Positions 18,539-30,025 are shown, numbered from the stretch's first letter. The stretch: DNA of 64,000 nt from Actinomycetota bacterium (GCA_040881665.1 JBBECT010000007.1:296406-360405); one strand, 5' to 3'. Numbers and translations are program-made. The notes: generated by a model from the letters alone, not told the origin.

Positions 18539-18604
18539 GACGCCGGGTCAGCCCGTGTCGGACGCCGGGTCAGCCCGTGTCGGACGCCGGGTCAGCCAGT
18601 GTCG
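18539..18604 (+). repeat. Three tandem copies of a 22-bp unit
   Basis: The unit GACGCCGGGTCAGCCCGTGT+CG occurs at 18539-18560, 18561-18582 and 18583-18604. The first two are identical and the third has one change (CCAGT for CCCGT). The third copy contains the stop codon of the permease gene, so the array looks like a duplication of that gene's 3' end into the gap before pcrA. Because 22 is not a multiple of three, extra copies shift the frame. Confidence 0.9.
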
Positions 18605-19755
18605 GGCGCGGCCGGGTCGGTCGCGATGCCGTCGGAAGCGTCAGCGTCGGCGTCGGCGTCGGCCTCGGCCTCGCGGCGACGGCGGTCGAGGAACACGTCG
18701 TTGATCACGACCTTCAGGGTCGCCGCGATCGGCAGCGCGAGCAACACGCCGAGGAAGCCCTCGATGCTTCCGCCGATCAAGGTCGCGACGACCACGGCCG
18801 CCGCCGACAGATCGACGCTGTCGCCCTGGATCCGGGGACTGATCACGTAGTCGCGCACCTGCTGCCACACGAGGAAGAACGCGATCGCCGCGATCCCGTC
18901 GAACGTCGAGCCGCTGAACGCGACCGCGATCGCCGGGATCCCGCCGATGTAGGCCCCGACCACCGGGATCACGCTGGCGATCCCGGCCCACAGGGCGAGC
19001 GGCACCGCGTAGGGCACCCCGAGCAGCTCGAGCACCACTCCCGTCACGATCGCGGTGACCACCGACAGGACGACCATGCTCGACACGTAGCCGCCGATCC
19101 GCTGGATCGACCGGTCCATGATGCGCTCGGCCTGGGCGCGCCGGGGGCGGGCGAACAGCAGCGCCGCGCCCGATCGCATCTTGGGCAGCATCAGCATGAA
19201 ATAGATCGTCAGGATCGACAGGGTGAGCACGTTGAAGATCGCGCCGGCGATCTTGCCGGTGATGCCGAGGATCGATCCGAACGAGCTCGAGATCAGCGAG
19301 GGAACCTTGTCGACGAACGACTGGATCTCTTGCTGCACCTTGTCGCTGCCGATCAGGTCGTCGATCGGCCCGCCCGCGTTCGATAGGTCGCCGGCGATGT
19401 GCGGGATGCTCTTGGCGAGCTCGGTGATCTGGCTGATCAACGGAGGGATCACGAGGAACGCGAACAGCGTCATCGCCGCGAACGCGAGGATGAAGATCGT
19501 GAGCACCGCGAGTCCACGGCGCATATGCACCCGCCGGGACAGGATCCGGACCGCGGGGTCCATGCCCACCGCTAGGACGATCGCGACCAGCAGCAGGATC
19601 ACGACGTGCTCGGCGTCGCGGACCCGGGACAACACGAACAGCGTCAGGCCGACCGCGACCGAGACCCGGACCCAGTAGGAGGGCGGGGGCCACCGCTCGA
19701 TCCAGGCCGGCTGCGGCCCGTCGGTCGGCTCGATCGCAGGGTGTTGGGCGCTCAT
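18592..19755 (-). CDS. AI-2E family transporter (YdiK/PerM-type permease)
   Basis: A 387-residue integral membrane protein with about eight hydrophobic segments. It carries the family core GVPYAVPLALWAGIASVIPVVG-like region, LVWQQVRDYVISPRIQG and IGGSIEGFLGVLLALPIAA. Members export small molecules, or Na+/H+ in some cases; the substrate cannot be read here. The C-terminal tail has a short acidic Ala-Asp repeat encoded by GTCGGC hexamers, then ends inside a 22-bp tandem repeat. It lies upstream of pcrA on the same strand. Confidence 0.88.
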   Translation of the reverse strand: MSAQHPAIEPTDGPQPAWIERWPPPSYWVRVSVAVGLTLFVLSRVRDAEHVVILLLVAIVLAVGMDPAVRILSRRVHMRRGLAVLTIFILAFAAMTLFAFLVIPPLISQITELAKSIPHIAGDLSNAGGPIDDLIGSDKVQQEIQSFVDKVPSLISSSFGSILGITGKIAGAIFNVLTLSILTIYFMLMLPKMRSGAALLFARPRRAQAERIMDRSIQRIGGYVSSMVVLSVVTAIVTGVVLELLGVPYAVPLALWAGIASVIPVVGAYIGGIPAIAVAFSGSTFDGIAAIAFFLVWQQVRDYVISPRIQGDSVDLSAAAVVVATLIGGSIEGFLGVLLALPIAATLKVVINDVFLDRRRREAEADADADADASDGIATDPAAPDTG

Positions 19756-19908
19756 CGTGCTCGGCTCCGCACGCGGCGACGATACCCCGCGGGCAGGGAC
19801 GAACCGGGGAGGAGCCGGGACGATCCGTTGCCCTCGTGGACCGCCCCTCGTACCCTCGTTCCTCCAGGTCGCGAACCTCCAGACGCGACCACGACCCTCG
19901 AGGATGCC

Positions 19909-20568
19909 GTGTCGGCCGATCCCGACGTGCTACCGGCGCCCGGACCCTCGGTTCGTCCGGCGCCCCGACCGCCCGGCTTCTGGCTGCGGATCATCGGCTC
20001 CGCCCTGCTGATCGCCGCGGCGGGTATCGCCGGGTACGTGTGGTGGGTCCTGTACGGGACCGGGATCGAGACCGCGGCCGCGCAACAGGAGCTCCGCTCG
20101 AGCTTCGAACAACAGATCGTCGACGATCCGACCGTTCCGGCGCCCGGCACGGACGCGAGCAGACCCCCACCCGGGAGCGCCGTCGCGCAGATCCAGATCC
20201 CGAAGATCGACCTCGACATGGTCGTCGTGCAGGGAACCGGCATCGAGGACCTGAAGAAGGGTCCCGGACACTACGTCGAGACGGCCATGCCCTGGGAGGA
20301 CCGTGGGAGGGTAGGGATCGCCGGTCACCGAACGACGTACCTGCATCCGTTCCAGGACCTCGATGACCTCGACCGGGGCGACGCGATCCGTCTGCGGACG
20401 CGGTTCGGAACGTTCGACTACGAGGTGACACGGGTGTTCGTGATCCCGTCCGAGGGGTCGGGACGGGTACTGGAGCAAACTGAGGAACCGACCCTGGTGC
20501 TGACGACCTGCCATCCGATGTTCTCCAGCGCCGAGCGATTGATCGTCACGGCCGACCGGGTGACCTAG
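19909..20568 (+). CDS. Class E sortase
   Basis: Membrane-anchored transpeptidase that attaches surface proteins. The GTG start at 19909 follows GAGG and gives 219 residues. There is a short Pro-rich cytoplasmic N-terminus, one membrane segment at about residues 27-48, then the sortase barrel. Catalytic residues are His in GIAGHRTTYLHPF, Cys in LTTCHPMFSS and Arg in SSAERLIV. The TCHP-x7-R pattern and the HRTTYLHPF loop point to the actinobacterial class E enzymes. No LPxTG/LAxTG-type substrate was noticed in the window. Confidence 0.9.
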   Translation: MSADPDVLPAPGPSVRPAPRPPGFWLRIIGSALLIAAAGIAGYVWWVLYGTGIETAAAQQELRSSFEQQIVDDPTVPAPGTDASRPPPGSAVAQIQIPKIDLDMVVVQGTGIEDLKKGPGHYVETAMPWEDRGRVGIAGHRTTYLHPFQDLDDLDRGDAIRLRTRFGTFDYEVTRVFVIPSEGSGRVLEQTEEPTLVLTTCHPMFSSAERLIVTADRVT

Positions 20569-20573
20569 GCGAG

Positions 20574-22115
20574 CTACTCCCACTCGATCGTGCCGGGTGG
20601 CTTGCTCGTGACGTCGTAGGCGACCCTGTTCACGCCGGGAACCTCGCGGACGATCCGGTTCGCGATCGTGTCGAGCACCTCGGCGGGCAGCCGCGCCCAG
20701 TCGGCCGTCATCGCGTCCTCGCTCGTCACCGCCCGCACGATCACCGGATGTTCGTAGGTGCGCCCGTCCCCCATCACGCCGACCGACTGCACGTCGGCCA
20801 GGAGCACGCAGAACGCCTGCCACGTCGCTCCTTCGAGGTCGGCGCGGCGGATCTCCTCACGGACGATGTGGTCGGCGCCGCGAACCATCGCGAGGTTCGC
20901 CGGGGTGACCTCGCCCACGATCCGCACCGCCAGGCCCGGGCCCGGGAACGGCTGGCGCTGCACGATCTCCTCGGGGAGACCGAGCTCGGAGCCCACAGTG
21001 CGCACCTCGTCCTTGAACAGGTCGCGCAGCGGCTCGATCAGCTCGAAGTCCATGTCCTCGGGCAGCCCGCCCACGTTGTGGTGGCTCTTGATGTTCGCCG
21101 CGGTCTTCGACCCGCTCTCGATCACGTCCGGGTACAGCGTGCCCTGCACGAGGAACCGAGCCCCCGTGTGGTCTCGCGCGACCTCCTCGAAGACCCGGAT
21201 GAACTCCTCGCCGATCAGCTTGCGCTTGGTCTCGGGATCGGTGACACCGGCGAGCTTGGCCAGGAATCGGTCGGCGGCCTTCACATGGACGAGCGGCACC
21301 TTGAAGTGGCGGGCGAACGTCTCTTCGACCTGTTCGGGTTCGCCCTCGCGGTTGAGCCCGTGATCGACGAACACGCAGGTGAGCTGCTCGCCGATCGCCC
21401 GGTGCACGAGCAGTGCGGCGACGCTGGAGTCGACGCCGCCCGACAGCGCGCAGAGCACCTCGGCGTCACCGACCCGCGCGCGGATCCGTTCCACGGCGTC
21501 GTCGATGATGTTCGTCGGCGTCCAGTCGGGCAGCAGGCCGCACCCGTCGTAGCAGAACCGCTTGAAGACCTCCTGCCCGCGATCGGTGTGGGAGACCTCG
21601 GGGTGGAACTGCACCGAGTACAGACCGCGTTCGGGATCCTCCATCGCGGCGATCGGGATCTGCTCGGTTCGGGCCGTGACCCGGAAACCGTCGGGGGCGC
21701 GCGTCACCGCATCGCCGTGACTCATCCACACGGTCCGCTCTCCCGCCTGGTCCGCCAGCAGCACGCCGGGGATCTCGACCTGCATGCGCGTGCCGCCGTA
21801 CTCCCGCTGGCCCGTCGGGGCGACCTCGCCGCCGAGATCGCGCGCCATCAACTGGTGTCCGTAGCAGATGCCGAGGACGGGTACCCCGAGCCCGAACACC
21901 TCCGGGTCCACGGCCGGCGCGCCCTCGGTGTAGACCGACGCGGGACCTCCCGACAGCACGATCCCCGCCGGGCGCTTCGCGCGGAGCTCGTCGGCGGTCG
22001 CATCGTGCGGGACGATCTCGGAGTACACGTGGCACTCACGGATACGCCGCGCGATCAGCTGGGCGTACTGCGCACCGAGGTCGACGACGAGGATCGGCCG
22101 CGGCGCGTCGCTCAC
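20574..22115 (-). CDS. guaA: GMP synthase (glutamine-hydrolysing)
   Basis: Converts XMP to GMP. The 513 residues have an N-terminal class I amidotransferase with Cys in GICYGHQLM and the His/Glu pair in QFHPEVSHT, then the ATP-pyrophosphatase loop [11 protein letters not shown] and a C-terminal dimerisation domain ending KPPGTIEWE. Start is GTG. It lies 7 bases downstream of guaB3 and in the same direction, the usual actinobacterial guanine-nucleotide arrangement. Confidence 0.97.
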   Translation of the reverse strand: MSDAPRPILVVDLGAQYAQLIARRIRECHVYSEIVPHDATADELRAKRPAGIVLSGGPASVYTEGAPAVDPEVFGLGVPVLGICYGHQLMARDLGGEVAPTGQREYGGTRMQVEIPGVLLADQAGERTVWMSHGDAVTRAPDGFRVTARTEQIPIAAMEDPERGLYSVQFHPEVSHTDRGQEVFKRFCYDGCGLLPDWTPTNIIDDAVERIRARVGDAEVLCALSGGVDSSVAALLVHRAIGEQLTCVFVDHGLNREGEPEQVEETFARHFKVPLVHVKAADRFLAKLAGVTDPETKRKLIGEEFIRVFEEVARDHTGARFLVQGTLYPDVIESGSKTAANIKSHHNVGGLPEDMDFELIEPLRDLFKDEVRTVGSELGLPEEIVQRQPFPGPGLAVRIVGEVTPANLAMVRGADHIVREEIRRADLEGATWQAFCVLLADVQSVGVMGDGRTYEHPVIVRAVTSEDAMTADWARLPAEVLDTIANRIVREVPGVNRVAYDVTSKPPGTIEWE

Positions 22116-22122
22116 GAGTCGC

Positions 22123-23298
22123 TCACGTCTTGTGGCCCATCCCGATGTTCTGTGCCGTCTGATAGGTCTTGCCCTCGCTCTTGATCGAGGGAGCGACGAC
22201 GAGCTCGGCCTTCTGGAACTCCTTGACGTTCGCGTAGCCCGTCGTGGCCATCGAGGTGCGCAGGGCCTCGAACAGGTTCAGCGTCCCGTCGTTCTCGTGG
22301 GCGGGGCCGGACAGGATCTCCTGCATGCTCGCGACCTGGTTCGTCTTCACTCGAGCGCCGCGCGGCAAGGTGGGATGGAACGTCGCCATACCCCAGTGGT
22401 ACCCGCGACCGGGCGCCTCGTAGGCGCGGGTGAGCGGCGACCCGATCATCACCGCGTCGGCGCCGCAGGCGATCGCCTTCGAGATGTCGCCGCCGGTGCG
22501 CATCCCGCCGTCGGCGATCACGTGGCAGTAGCGGCCGGTCTCGTGCTGATGCTCCCGCCGGGCGGCCGCCGCATCGGCGATCGCCGTCGCCTGGGGAACG
22601 CCGATCCCGAGCACGCCGCGCGAGGTGCACGCGTTGCCCGGACCGACGCCGACGAGCACCCCGACCGCGCCGGTCCGCATCAGGTGCAGGGCGGTGGAAT
22701 AGCTCGCGCAGCCGCCGACGATCACCGGCAGGTCGAACGTCGCGATGAACTGCTTCAGGTTCAGCGGCTCTGTGTGGGTCGACACGTGCTCGGCCGAGAC
22801 CACCGTTCCCTGGATCACGAGGATGTCGAGCTCGGCCTCGAGGACGAGCTTGGAGAACGCCTCGACCCGCTGGGGCGTCAGCGACGCGCAGCTGATCACG
22901 CCCGCATCCTTGATCTCCCGGATCCTGCGCCCGATCAGGTCCTCCTTGATCGGCTCGGCGTACAGCTCCTGCATCCGCCGCGTGGCCTTCTCCTCCGGGA
23001 GCTCGGCGATCTCCTGGTAGACCGCGTCGGGGTCCTCGTAGCGGGTCCACAGGCCCTCGAGGTTGAGGCACGCGAGGCCGCCGAGCTTGCCGACCTCGAT
23101 CGCGGCGGCCGGCGAGACGGCGGCGTCCATCGCCGAAGCCATCATCGGCAGCTCGAACTTGTAGGCGTCGATCTGCCAGGAGATGTCGACGTCGTCGGGA
23201 TCGCGGGTCCTGCGGCTGGGCACGATCGCGACCTCGTCGAACCCGTAGGCGCGTCGCGCCGTCTTGCCGATCCCGATCTCGTACTCCATGCCAGGCAT
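22123..23298 (-). CDS. guaB3: GuaB3-type IMP dehydrogenase-related protein
   Basis: TIM-barrel member of the IMPDH/GMP reductase family, without CBS domains. Seen are [19 protein letters not shown] at the N-terminus, [12 protein letters not shown] with the catalytic-loop Cys, and [20 protein letters not shown] at the phosphate site. The 391 residues match GuaB3. Actinobacterial GuaB3 has long lacked a firm activity; recent work on cyanobacterial GuaB3, as I recall it, favours a GMP reductase. An ATG three codons in (23289) is better spaced from GGGGGAG. The true guaB usually beside it is absent. Confidence 0.9.
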   Translation of the reverse strand: MPGMEYEIGIGKTARRAYGFDEVAIVPSRRTRDPDDVDISWQIDAYKFELPMMASAMDAAVSPAAAIEVGKLGGLACLNLEGLWTRYEDPDAVYQEIAELPEEKATRRMQELYAEPIKEDLIGRRIREIKDAGVISCASLTPQRVEAFSKLVLEAELDILVIQGTVVSAEHVSTHTEPLNLKQFIATFDLPVIVGGCASYSTALHLMRTGAVGVLVGVGPGNACTSRGVLGIGVPQATAIADAAAARREHQHETGRYCHVIADGGMRTGGDISKAIACGADAVMIGSPLTRAYEAPGRGYHWGMATFHPTLPRGARVKTNQVASMQEILSGPAHENDGTLNLFEALRTSMATTGYANVKEFQKAELVVAPSIKSEGKTYQTAQNIGMGHKT

Positions 23299-23422
23299 CT
23301 CCCCCGTGCTCGCCGTCTACCCACCCACGAACGCAGAACGCCCACCCAGGCTCGGGCGGGCGTCGAAGCGTTCCATAGTGCAACGGTACCAGCGGAGAGA
23401 CCCCGCCGGTGGTTGCGCTCGG

Positions 23423-24049
23423 TCAGTGCTCTTTCTTGACGTTCCCCGAGTCGGTGACGCGCAGGTCGGTCTGGCCGGAGTGCGCCCGATCGCCCTCCAC
23501 GAGCACGGTGGCGTCGTCGATCCGGCCGAGCTCGGCGAGCTTCTTGAGCACGTTCTGCAGCGAGTCCTCGGGGCTCTCGGCGAGCGTGTCGACCACGAGC
23601 TCGGGGTTCTCGGGGACCTCGTAGGGGTCATCCACCCCGGTGAAGCCGGTGATCTCGCCGGCCAGCGCCTTCTTGTACAGGCCCTTCGGGTCGCGGTTGG
23701 CCGCGATCTCGTCGACCGTCGCGTGCACGTAGACCTCGACGAACTCGCCGATCAGCTCGCGCGCGTCGTCGCGTGTCGCCTTGTACGGGGAGATCGGGCA
23801 GCAGATCGTCGCGACGCCGTTGCGGGTCAGCAGGTCGGCGACGAACGCGATCCGCGCGATGTTCGTGTCGCGGTCTTCCTTCGAGAAGCCGAGCCCCTTC
23901 GACAGGTTCTGACGAACGACATCGCCGTCGAGGATCTCCGCCTTCAGTCCGCGCGCCTGGAACTCGTGCAGCAGCATCTCGGCGATCGTGGACTTGCCCG
24001 ACCCCGAGAGGCCGGTGAACCAGACGGTGAACCCTTGCTGCTCGCTCAC
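23423..24049 (-). CDS. cysC: Adenylylsulfate (APS) kinase
   Basis: Phosphorylates APS to PAPS, the sulfate donor for sulfotransferases or assimilation. The 208 residues hold the P-loop GLSGSGKST, DGDVVRQNL, GFSKEDRDTNI and the lid KGLYKKALAGEI, all standard. A C-terminal tail of about 40 residues follows the kinase core. The start GTG overlaps the stop of the phosphodiesterase gene (GTGA). No ATP sulfurylase is adjacent. It occupies the space where guaB1 often sits in other actinobacteria. Confidence 0.95.
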   Translation of the reverse strand: MSEQQGFTVWFTGLSGSGKSTIAEMLLHEFQARGLKAEILDGDVVRQNLSKGLGFSKEDRDTNIARIAFVADLLTRNGVATICCPISPYKATRDDARELIGEFVEVYVHATVDEIAANRDPKGLYKKALAGEITGFTGVDDPYEVPENPELVVDTLAESPEDSLQNVLKKLAELGRIDDATVLVEGDRAHSGQTDLRVTDSGNVKKEH

Positions 24050-25443
24050 AGGAAGCTCCTTCCGACGGCGCCCGCGGGCGCCTCGATGCCGTAGAGGTCG
24101 AGGATCGTCGGGCCGACGTCCACGAGGTTGAGTCCGGAGACCTCGCCGGTCTTCTGGTCCGGCAGGCCGGCCATGACGAAGATGCCGTCACGGTCGTGGT
24201 TGGCCCCGTCGGGACCGGTGTCGTTCTCGTAGGTGTAGATGCTCGGATTGCCGACCGAGCCGACCGACCGCCACTCCAGATCCCCGAAGTAGACGATCAG
24301 GTCCGGTGCCACGCCTTTCACCTCCGTATAGACGTCCTGGGGCTTGAACACCTTCGTACCGAGCGGCTGCCCATCGGGTCCGGGCGCGGCCTCGAGCTTG
24401 CGGATCAGCTCGTCGCGCACGTTCTCGTACTCGGCCGGGTCGACCGTGCCGTTGGGCTCGCGGCCCTTCACGTTGAGGAAACAGCGCCCGTAGTAGCCGC
24501 CGTCGCCCCAGACTGCGGTGTTCGTCCAGTCGACCGAGGCTTTCGAGATCGGCGTGGGCTCCGAGACGGGCTCGGCGAGCTTCAGGTAGCCCTCCTGGAT
24601 CAGCCAGTCGTTGAAGCAGAGGCCACCCATCATCGGACGCGCGCCGTGGTCGGACATCACCATCGTCACCGCGTCGTCGGGGATCAGCTCGAGCAACGAA
24701 CCGACCTGCTGGTCGAGGAACCGGTAGTACTCCTGGAACACCTGCTCGTACCGGTTCCCCTCTTCGTACAGGGGGTGGCGTGGGTCGAAGTACTGCCAGA
24801 ACACGTGATGCAGACGGTCGAGCGCGATGTCGCAGATCATGAAGAAGTCCCACGGCTTGTTCTGGATCAGCCGACGCCCCACTTGGAACCGGCGCTCGGT
24901 CATCTTGAAGACCTGGTCGAGCGTGACGTCGAACCCCGCCTTGCGGAAGTTCGGGATGTCGAAGATGTAGGGGTTGTCGGGGCCGAGCTCGTCGGTGATC
25001 TCGACCTCGAGCTCCCGCGGGTAGGCGAAATGCTCGGCAGAGGGCGGGGTCAGGAAACATCCGACCCGCCAGCCGGGGAACTCCTTCGGTGGGGGGAAGC
25101 TCGGGGGAACGCCGATCAGCACCGAGCGCTTGCCCGCCTCGCCGAGCTTGTCCCATACGGCGGGCTCCTTGATCGAGCCACTGTGGGCGATCGACAGGCC
25201 GTCGTAGGTGTGGTCCTTGCGGTTGCGGAACCCGTAGATCCCGAGCTGTCCGGGGGTCGATCCGGTCATCGCGCAGGCCCATGCCGGAACGGTGATGGGA
25301 GGCGTGATGCTCGCCAGTGTGCCGTACATCCCCTCGCCCATCAGCTTCGCGATGTTGGGAACCTCGGCCGCGAGATCCTTGAACAGCAGCTGAGGCGCGC
25401 CGCAGTCGATACCGATCACCGCGACACGGAGGTCGTTCGTCAT
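24046..25443 (-). CDS. AlkP-superfamily phosphodiesterase/nucleotide pyrophosphatase
   Basis: The ATG at 25443 follows GAGGTGG and gives 465 residues. Metal and nucleophile residues fit the type I phosphodiesterase fold: Asp in VIGIDCGAP, Thr in PPITVPAW, Asp/His in CDIALDRLHHVFWQ, Asp-His in MSDHGARPM and His in GANHDRDG. There is no signal peptide, so it is cytoplasmic. Translational coupling to APS kinase suggests a substrate linked to sulfate-nucleotide metabolism or a sulfated/phosphorylated metabolite. That is inference; sulfatase or phosphoglycerate mutase relatives share the fold. Confidence 0.82.
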   Translation of the reverse strand: MTNDLRVAVIGIDCGAPQLLFKDLAAEVPNIAKLMGEGMYGTLASITPPITVPAWACAMTGSTPGQLGIYGFRNRKDHTYDGLSIAHSGSIKEPAVWDKLGEAGKRSVLIGVPPSFPPPKEFPGWRVGCFLTPPSAEHFAYPRELEVEITDELGPDNPYIFDIPNFRKAGFDVTLDQVFKMTERRFQVGRRLIQNKPWDFFMICDIALDRLHHVFWQYFDPRHPLYEEGNRYEQVFQEYYRFLDQQVGSLLELIPDDAVTMVMSDHGARPMMGGLCFNDWLIQEGYLKLAEPVSEPTPISKASVDWTNTAVWGDGGYYGRCFLNVKGREPNGTVDPAEYENVRDELIRKLEAAPGPDGQPLGTKVFKPQDVYTEVKGVAPDLIVYFGDLEWRSVGSVGNPSIYTYENDTGPDGANHDRDGIFVMAGLPDQKTGEVSGLNLVDVGPTILDLYGIEAPAGAVGRSFL

Positions 25444-25592
25444 GCATCCACCTCGTGGACTAGAGGGTCTGACTACGGAACGGGCCCGGCGCACGGGGGG
25501 AGCCGCCTTCGATGCCCGATACAGCGGCGCGTAGCCTACCAAACCCGCAGGTCGCAGCCCGGTCGCGTCCCCGGCCGCTAGGATGCCCGGCG

Positions 25593-26009
25593 ATGACGTT
25601 CCTGCGACGGGTCCTGTATTGGGAGGCGGTCGCCCTCGCGCTGCTCGGTGCGGCGCTCGTGATCGCCCCCGGCGTCCTGTTCGTCGACGTGCTCGATCAG
25701 GCGCCACACCCGGACGGAGCGTGGATGCGGATCGGAGGCGTTCAGGCGATCGGGATCGCGCTGCTCATGGTGCTCGTCGGTCAGAACGTCGAGGATCGCT
25801 GGTGGTGGGCCTGGGCGTTCTGCGTCGTGTTCGCCGGGACCGCGACCATCTCGGTGTTCAACGCCGCCTTCGGCGTCCCCGACGGCGCGTCCTCGCTCTC
25901 GTGGTGGCTGCTCGGGCTCATCGCGGTCGCGCTCGCGGGGATGCTGCTGTGGGCGATCGGGCGAGCCGGCATCGAACGGCCTCCCGACGTGCAGGTGGGT
26001 GAGGACTGA
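25593..26009 (+). CDS. Four-helix membrane protein of unknown function
   Basis: A 138-residue protein with hydrophobic helices at about residues 7-29, 48-66, 74-93 and 105-126 and a short charged C-terminus. No signal peptide or recognised motif, though the pattern resembles small DoxX/DUF4345-like membrane proteins. The ATG at 25593 lies 8 bases after the -10-like TAGGAT (25579-25584) without a ribosome site, so it may be leaderless. The convergent dehydrogenase gene ends 3 bases away. Confidence 0.7.
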   Translation: MTFLRRVLYWEAVALALLGAALVIAPGVLFVDVLDQAPHPDGAWMRIGGVQAIGIALLMVLVGQNVEDRWWWAWAFCVVFAGTATISVFNAAFGVPDGASSLSWWLLGLIAVALAGMLLWAIGRAGIERPPDVQVGED

Positions 26010-26012
26010 CCT

Positions 26013-27074
26013 TCAGCGGTCGCCGCGGGCCTGGGCGAGCCGCTGCCGCACGACGAACGCGGCGGCCTCGTCGGTCGTCAGACCCTGGAGATCGGCGAGG
26101 GCGAACAACTCCCGGAGGGTCGAGCCGATCCGCTCCAGGCGCGCGGTCAGCTGCGGCTCGTTCCAGCCCAGGGTTTCCCGACCGGCCAGCGCGAGCACGC
26201 CGCCAGCGCTGATCGCCGCATCCGGCGCGTAGAGGATGTGGCGCTCGCGCAGGCGACGAGCGTCTTCGGGCGTCGCGAGCTGATTGTTCGCCGCGCCGGC
26301 GACGACCCGGCAGCGCAGGAGCGGCACGGTCTCCTCGTTCAGCATCCCGCCGGTCGCACAGGGCGAGAGGACGTCGCACGGCGTAACGAGCGCGTCGTCG
26401 GGCGCCGCGACCTTCGCGCCGATCCGGTCGGCGAGCGCGGTTGCGCGGTCGGCCACGACGTCAGACACGAACACCTGCGCTCCCGCTTCGGCGAGCAGCT
26501 CGCAGAGCCCGGACCCGACCGCTCCCGCTCCCTGCACGACCACGGTTCGGTCCGCGGGCGAGGGCGAGCCGAACGCGTGCTCGAGGCACGCGCGGATCCC
26601 GTGGAACACGCCCATCGCCGTGGCGGGGGCGCTGGTGCCCGATCCACCGTTGCCGGACGAGCGGCCCAGCACGTGCGACGTGCGCTCCGCGATCACGTCC
26701 ATGTCGGTCTCGGTCGTGTTCATGTCGCAGGCCGTCACGTAGCTGCCGTCGAGCGATCCGAGCACGTCCGCGTAGCGCAGCAGCAGTGCGCGTCGGTCGT
26801 CTCCCTCCGGGATCCGCGGGACGGCGAGCACCGCCTTGCCGCCGCCGAAAGGCAGCTCGGCGAGCGCGTTCTTCGCGGTCATCGCCCCGGACAAGCGCAC
26901 CGCGTCGCCGACCGCCTCGTCGACCCCGCCCGGATAGACCTTCATGCGCGTTCCGCCCATCCCGGGGCCGAGCGCGGTCGAATGCACCGCGACCACGATC
27001 CACACGCCCGTGGATGGGACGCGGCGCACGGTCAGCGACTCGCCGTCCCAGTCGCGGAGCACCGGATCGGTCAT
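26013..27074 (-). CDS. Leucine/valine-type amino acid dehydrogenase
   Basis: Glu/Leu/Phe/Val dehydrogenase family, NAD-dependent deamination of branched-chain amino acids to 2-oxoacids. The 353 residues carry GPGMGGTRM, Lys68 in MTAKNAL and catalytic Lys80 in LPFGGGKAV. These are the same positions as the two active-site lysines of Bacillus leucine dehydrogenase. A Rossmann loop GAGAVGSGL follows, with CDVLSPCATGG and AGAANNQLA beyond it. Leucine versus valine preference cannot be settled. An in-frame GTG six codons upstream is an alternative start. Confidence 0.9.
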   Translation of the reverse strand: MTDPVLRDWDGESLTVRRVPSTGVWIVVAVHSTALGPGMGGTRMKVYPGGVDEAVGDAVRLSGAMTAKNALAELPFGGGKAVLAVPRIPEGDDRRALLLRYADVLGSLDGSYVTACDMNTTETDMDVIAERTSHVLGRSSGNGGSGTSAPATAMGVFHGIRACLEHAFGSPSPADRTVVVQGAGAVGSGLCELLAEAGAQVFVSDVVADRATALADRIGAKVAAPDDALVTPCDVLSPCATGGMLNEETVPLLRCRVVAGAANNQLATPEDARRLRERHILYAPDAAISAGGVLALAGRETLGWNEPQLTARLERIGSTLRELFALADLQGLTTDEAAAFVVRQRLAQARGDR

Positions 27075-27130
27075 GGACGCAGCATCGCCCACCCACGCCA
27101 ACGATGTCGACCCCGACGCCGGGAACGCGT

Positions 27131-27158
27131 CGAGGGGGCCGGTTCCCCGGCCCCCTCG
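27131..27158 (-). terminator. Strong hairpin downstream of groEL
   Basis: CGAGGGGGCCGG (27131-27142), loop TTCC, CCGGCCCCCTCG (27147-27158): a perfect 12-bp GC stem with a 4-base loop, 28 bases past the groEL stop and upstream of the dehydrogenase start. There is no T-tract, as is common for actinobacterial terminators. Confidence 0.7.
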
Positions 27159-27185
27159 AAGGTCGTGCACGTCTCGGAACGACGC

Positions 27186-29127
<1,942 letters not shown>

Positions 29128-29168
29128 GCCTTGCCTCCTTGTGCTTGGTCCGTACGGGTCGGAGCGGG

Positions 29169-29225
29169 TTAGCACTCTGCTGCTGTGAGTGCTAACAGCA
29201 TAGACAGCCGAGTGCCAAGGGTCAA
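29169..29225 (-). promoter_or_regulatory. groESL promoter with perfect CIRCE operator
   Basis: TTAGCACTC (29169-29177), nine bases, GAGTGCTAA (29187-29195) is an exact CIRCE inverted repeat, the binding site of the heat-shock repressor HrcA. On the minus strand the -35 TTGACC (29220-29225) and -10 TATGCT (29197-29202) are 17 bases apart. CIRCE begins right after the -10 and covers the expected transcription start, so HrcA would block initiation. hrcA itself is not in the window. Confidence 0.93.
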
Positions 29226-29365
29226 CGCGAGCCCCCGGACGCCGGCGACCACGCTCCTGTCCACGTCGTTCGTGGCGGGGTGCTTGCGGCCGACCATCTG
29301 CCCCCGGACACTTCCCTCGCACGCGGCGGCGCCCGCCGCCGACGCCGAGGAAACAGGAGGGCTGC

Positions 29366-29962
29366 ATGCTCGCACTGCTCCGGAAGAACCTGACGACGGT
29401 CGTCGTGGCACTCGTGACCGCCGCCGTGACCGCCGGAGGCGTCGCCGTCGCCGGCCAGGTGATCAACGCCGACAAGCTCGAAGGACGGAAGGCGAACGAG
29501 CTGATCCGCGGCTCCGCGAACCACACCGGCGGCCTCGCGAAGGTGACCGCGCTGCGTGGCGGCGACGGCGCCCAGCTGATCCAGACGAAGGTGACGGCGC
29601 CGCGGCGCGGCTACCTGATGGTGACCGCCGGAGCGGACGTGTTCGCCGGCATCTTCGCGCGGCGAGGGGACATCCCGAACACGACCCAGTGCTGGATCAC
29701 GATCGATGGGGCCTTCATCGACGGGTCCGGCCGCTGGATGGAGCACGCCACCGGCAACAACGAGGAGGACTGCAGCACGAACGTCGGCTGGGTCGTTCCC
29801 TCTGGCCAGCACACGGTCCGGCTGATGATCGACGCGAACAAGGGCCTCAGTGCCTCGAGCCGTTCGATCGAAGTGATCTTCGTTCCCTTCAACGGAACGG
29901 GGAAGGTTCCGGACCTCGAGGCGATCCCGAAGCCGCGGATCGAGCACGCGCCCAACGCCTGA
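29366..29962 (+). CDS. Exported protein of unknown function
   Basis: The 198 residues start after a good ribosome site (AGGAGG). The N-terminus is a signal sequence or anchor (basic MLALLRKN, hydrophobic to about residue 30, [12 protein letters not shown]). The mature part is predicted beta-rich and contains two Cys (TTQCWITI and EEDCSTN) that could form a disulfide outside the cell. [16 protein letters not shown] after the signal resembles a motif seen in many actinobacterial exported proteins, without known function. It is divergent from groESL and convergent with the serine hydrolase. Confidence 0.7.
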   Translation: MLALLRKNLTTVVVALVTAAVTAGGVAVAGQVINADKLEGRKANELIRGSANHTGGLAKVTALRGGDGAQLIQTKVTAPRRGYLMVTAGADVFAGIFARRGDIPNTTQCWITIDGAFIDGSGRWMEHATGNNEEDCSTNVGWVVPSGQHTVRLMIDANKGLSASSRSIEVIFVPFNGTGKVPDLEAIPKPRIEHAPNA

Positions 29963-29977
29963 GACCGCCGATCGATC

Positions 29978-30010
29978 CGGAGGGCCCGGGCCGCGCGCTC
30001 GGGCCCTCCG
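29978..30010. terminator. Bidirectional hairpin between convergent genes
   Basis: CGGAGGGCCCG (29978-29988) pairs with CGGGCCCTCCG (30000-30010), an 11-bp perfect stem with an 11-base loop. It lies between the ends of the exported-protein gene and the convergent serine hydrolase gene and can serve both. Confidence 0.7.
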
Positions 30011-30025
30011 CACGTCCGGACCCGG

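Noticed and set aside
18539..18604. CRISPR-like or attachment-site repeats
   Set aside because: The copies are contiguous, lack spacers, and duplicate a gene end; no integrase is nearby.
14908..19386. Very long open frame (about 1490 codons) on the plus strand across the DMFase-like gene, pcrA and the permease
   Set aside because: It is antisense to pcrA and the permease and out of frame with the DMFase-like gene. Its protein is Arg/Asp/His-rich without motifs, a usual result of high GC content.
23339..23362. GC-rich hairpin upstream of guaB3 as a terminator
   Set aside because: The stem is interrupted by mismatches, there is no T-tract, and it lies in a promoter-side gap.
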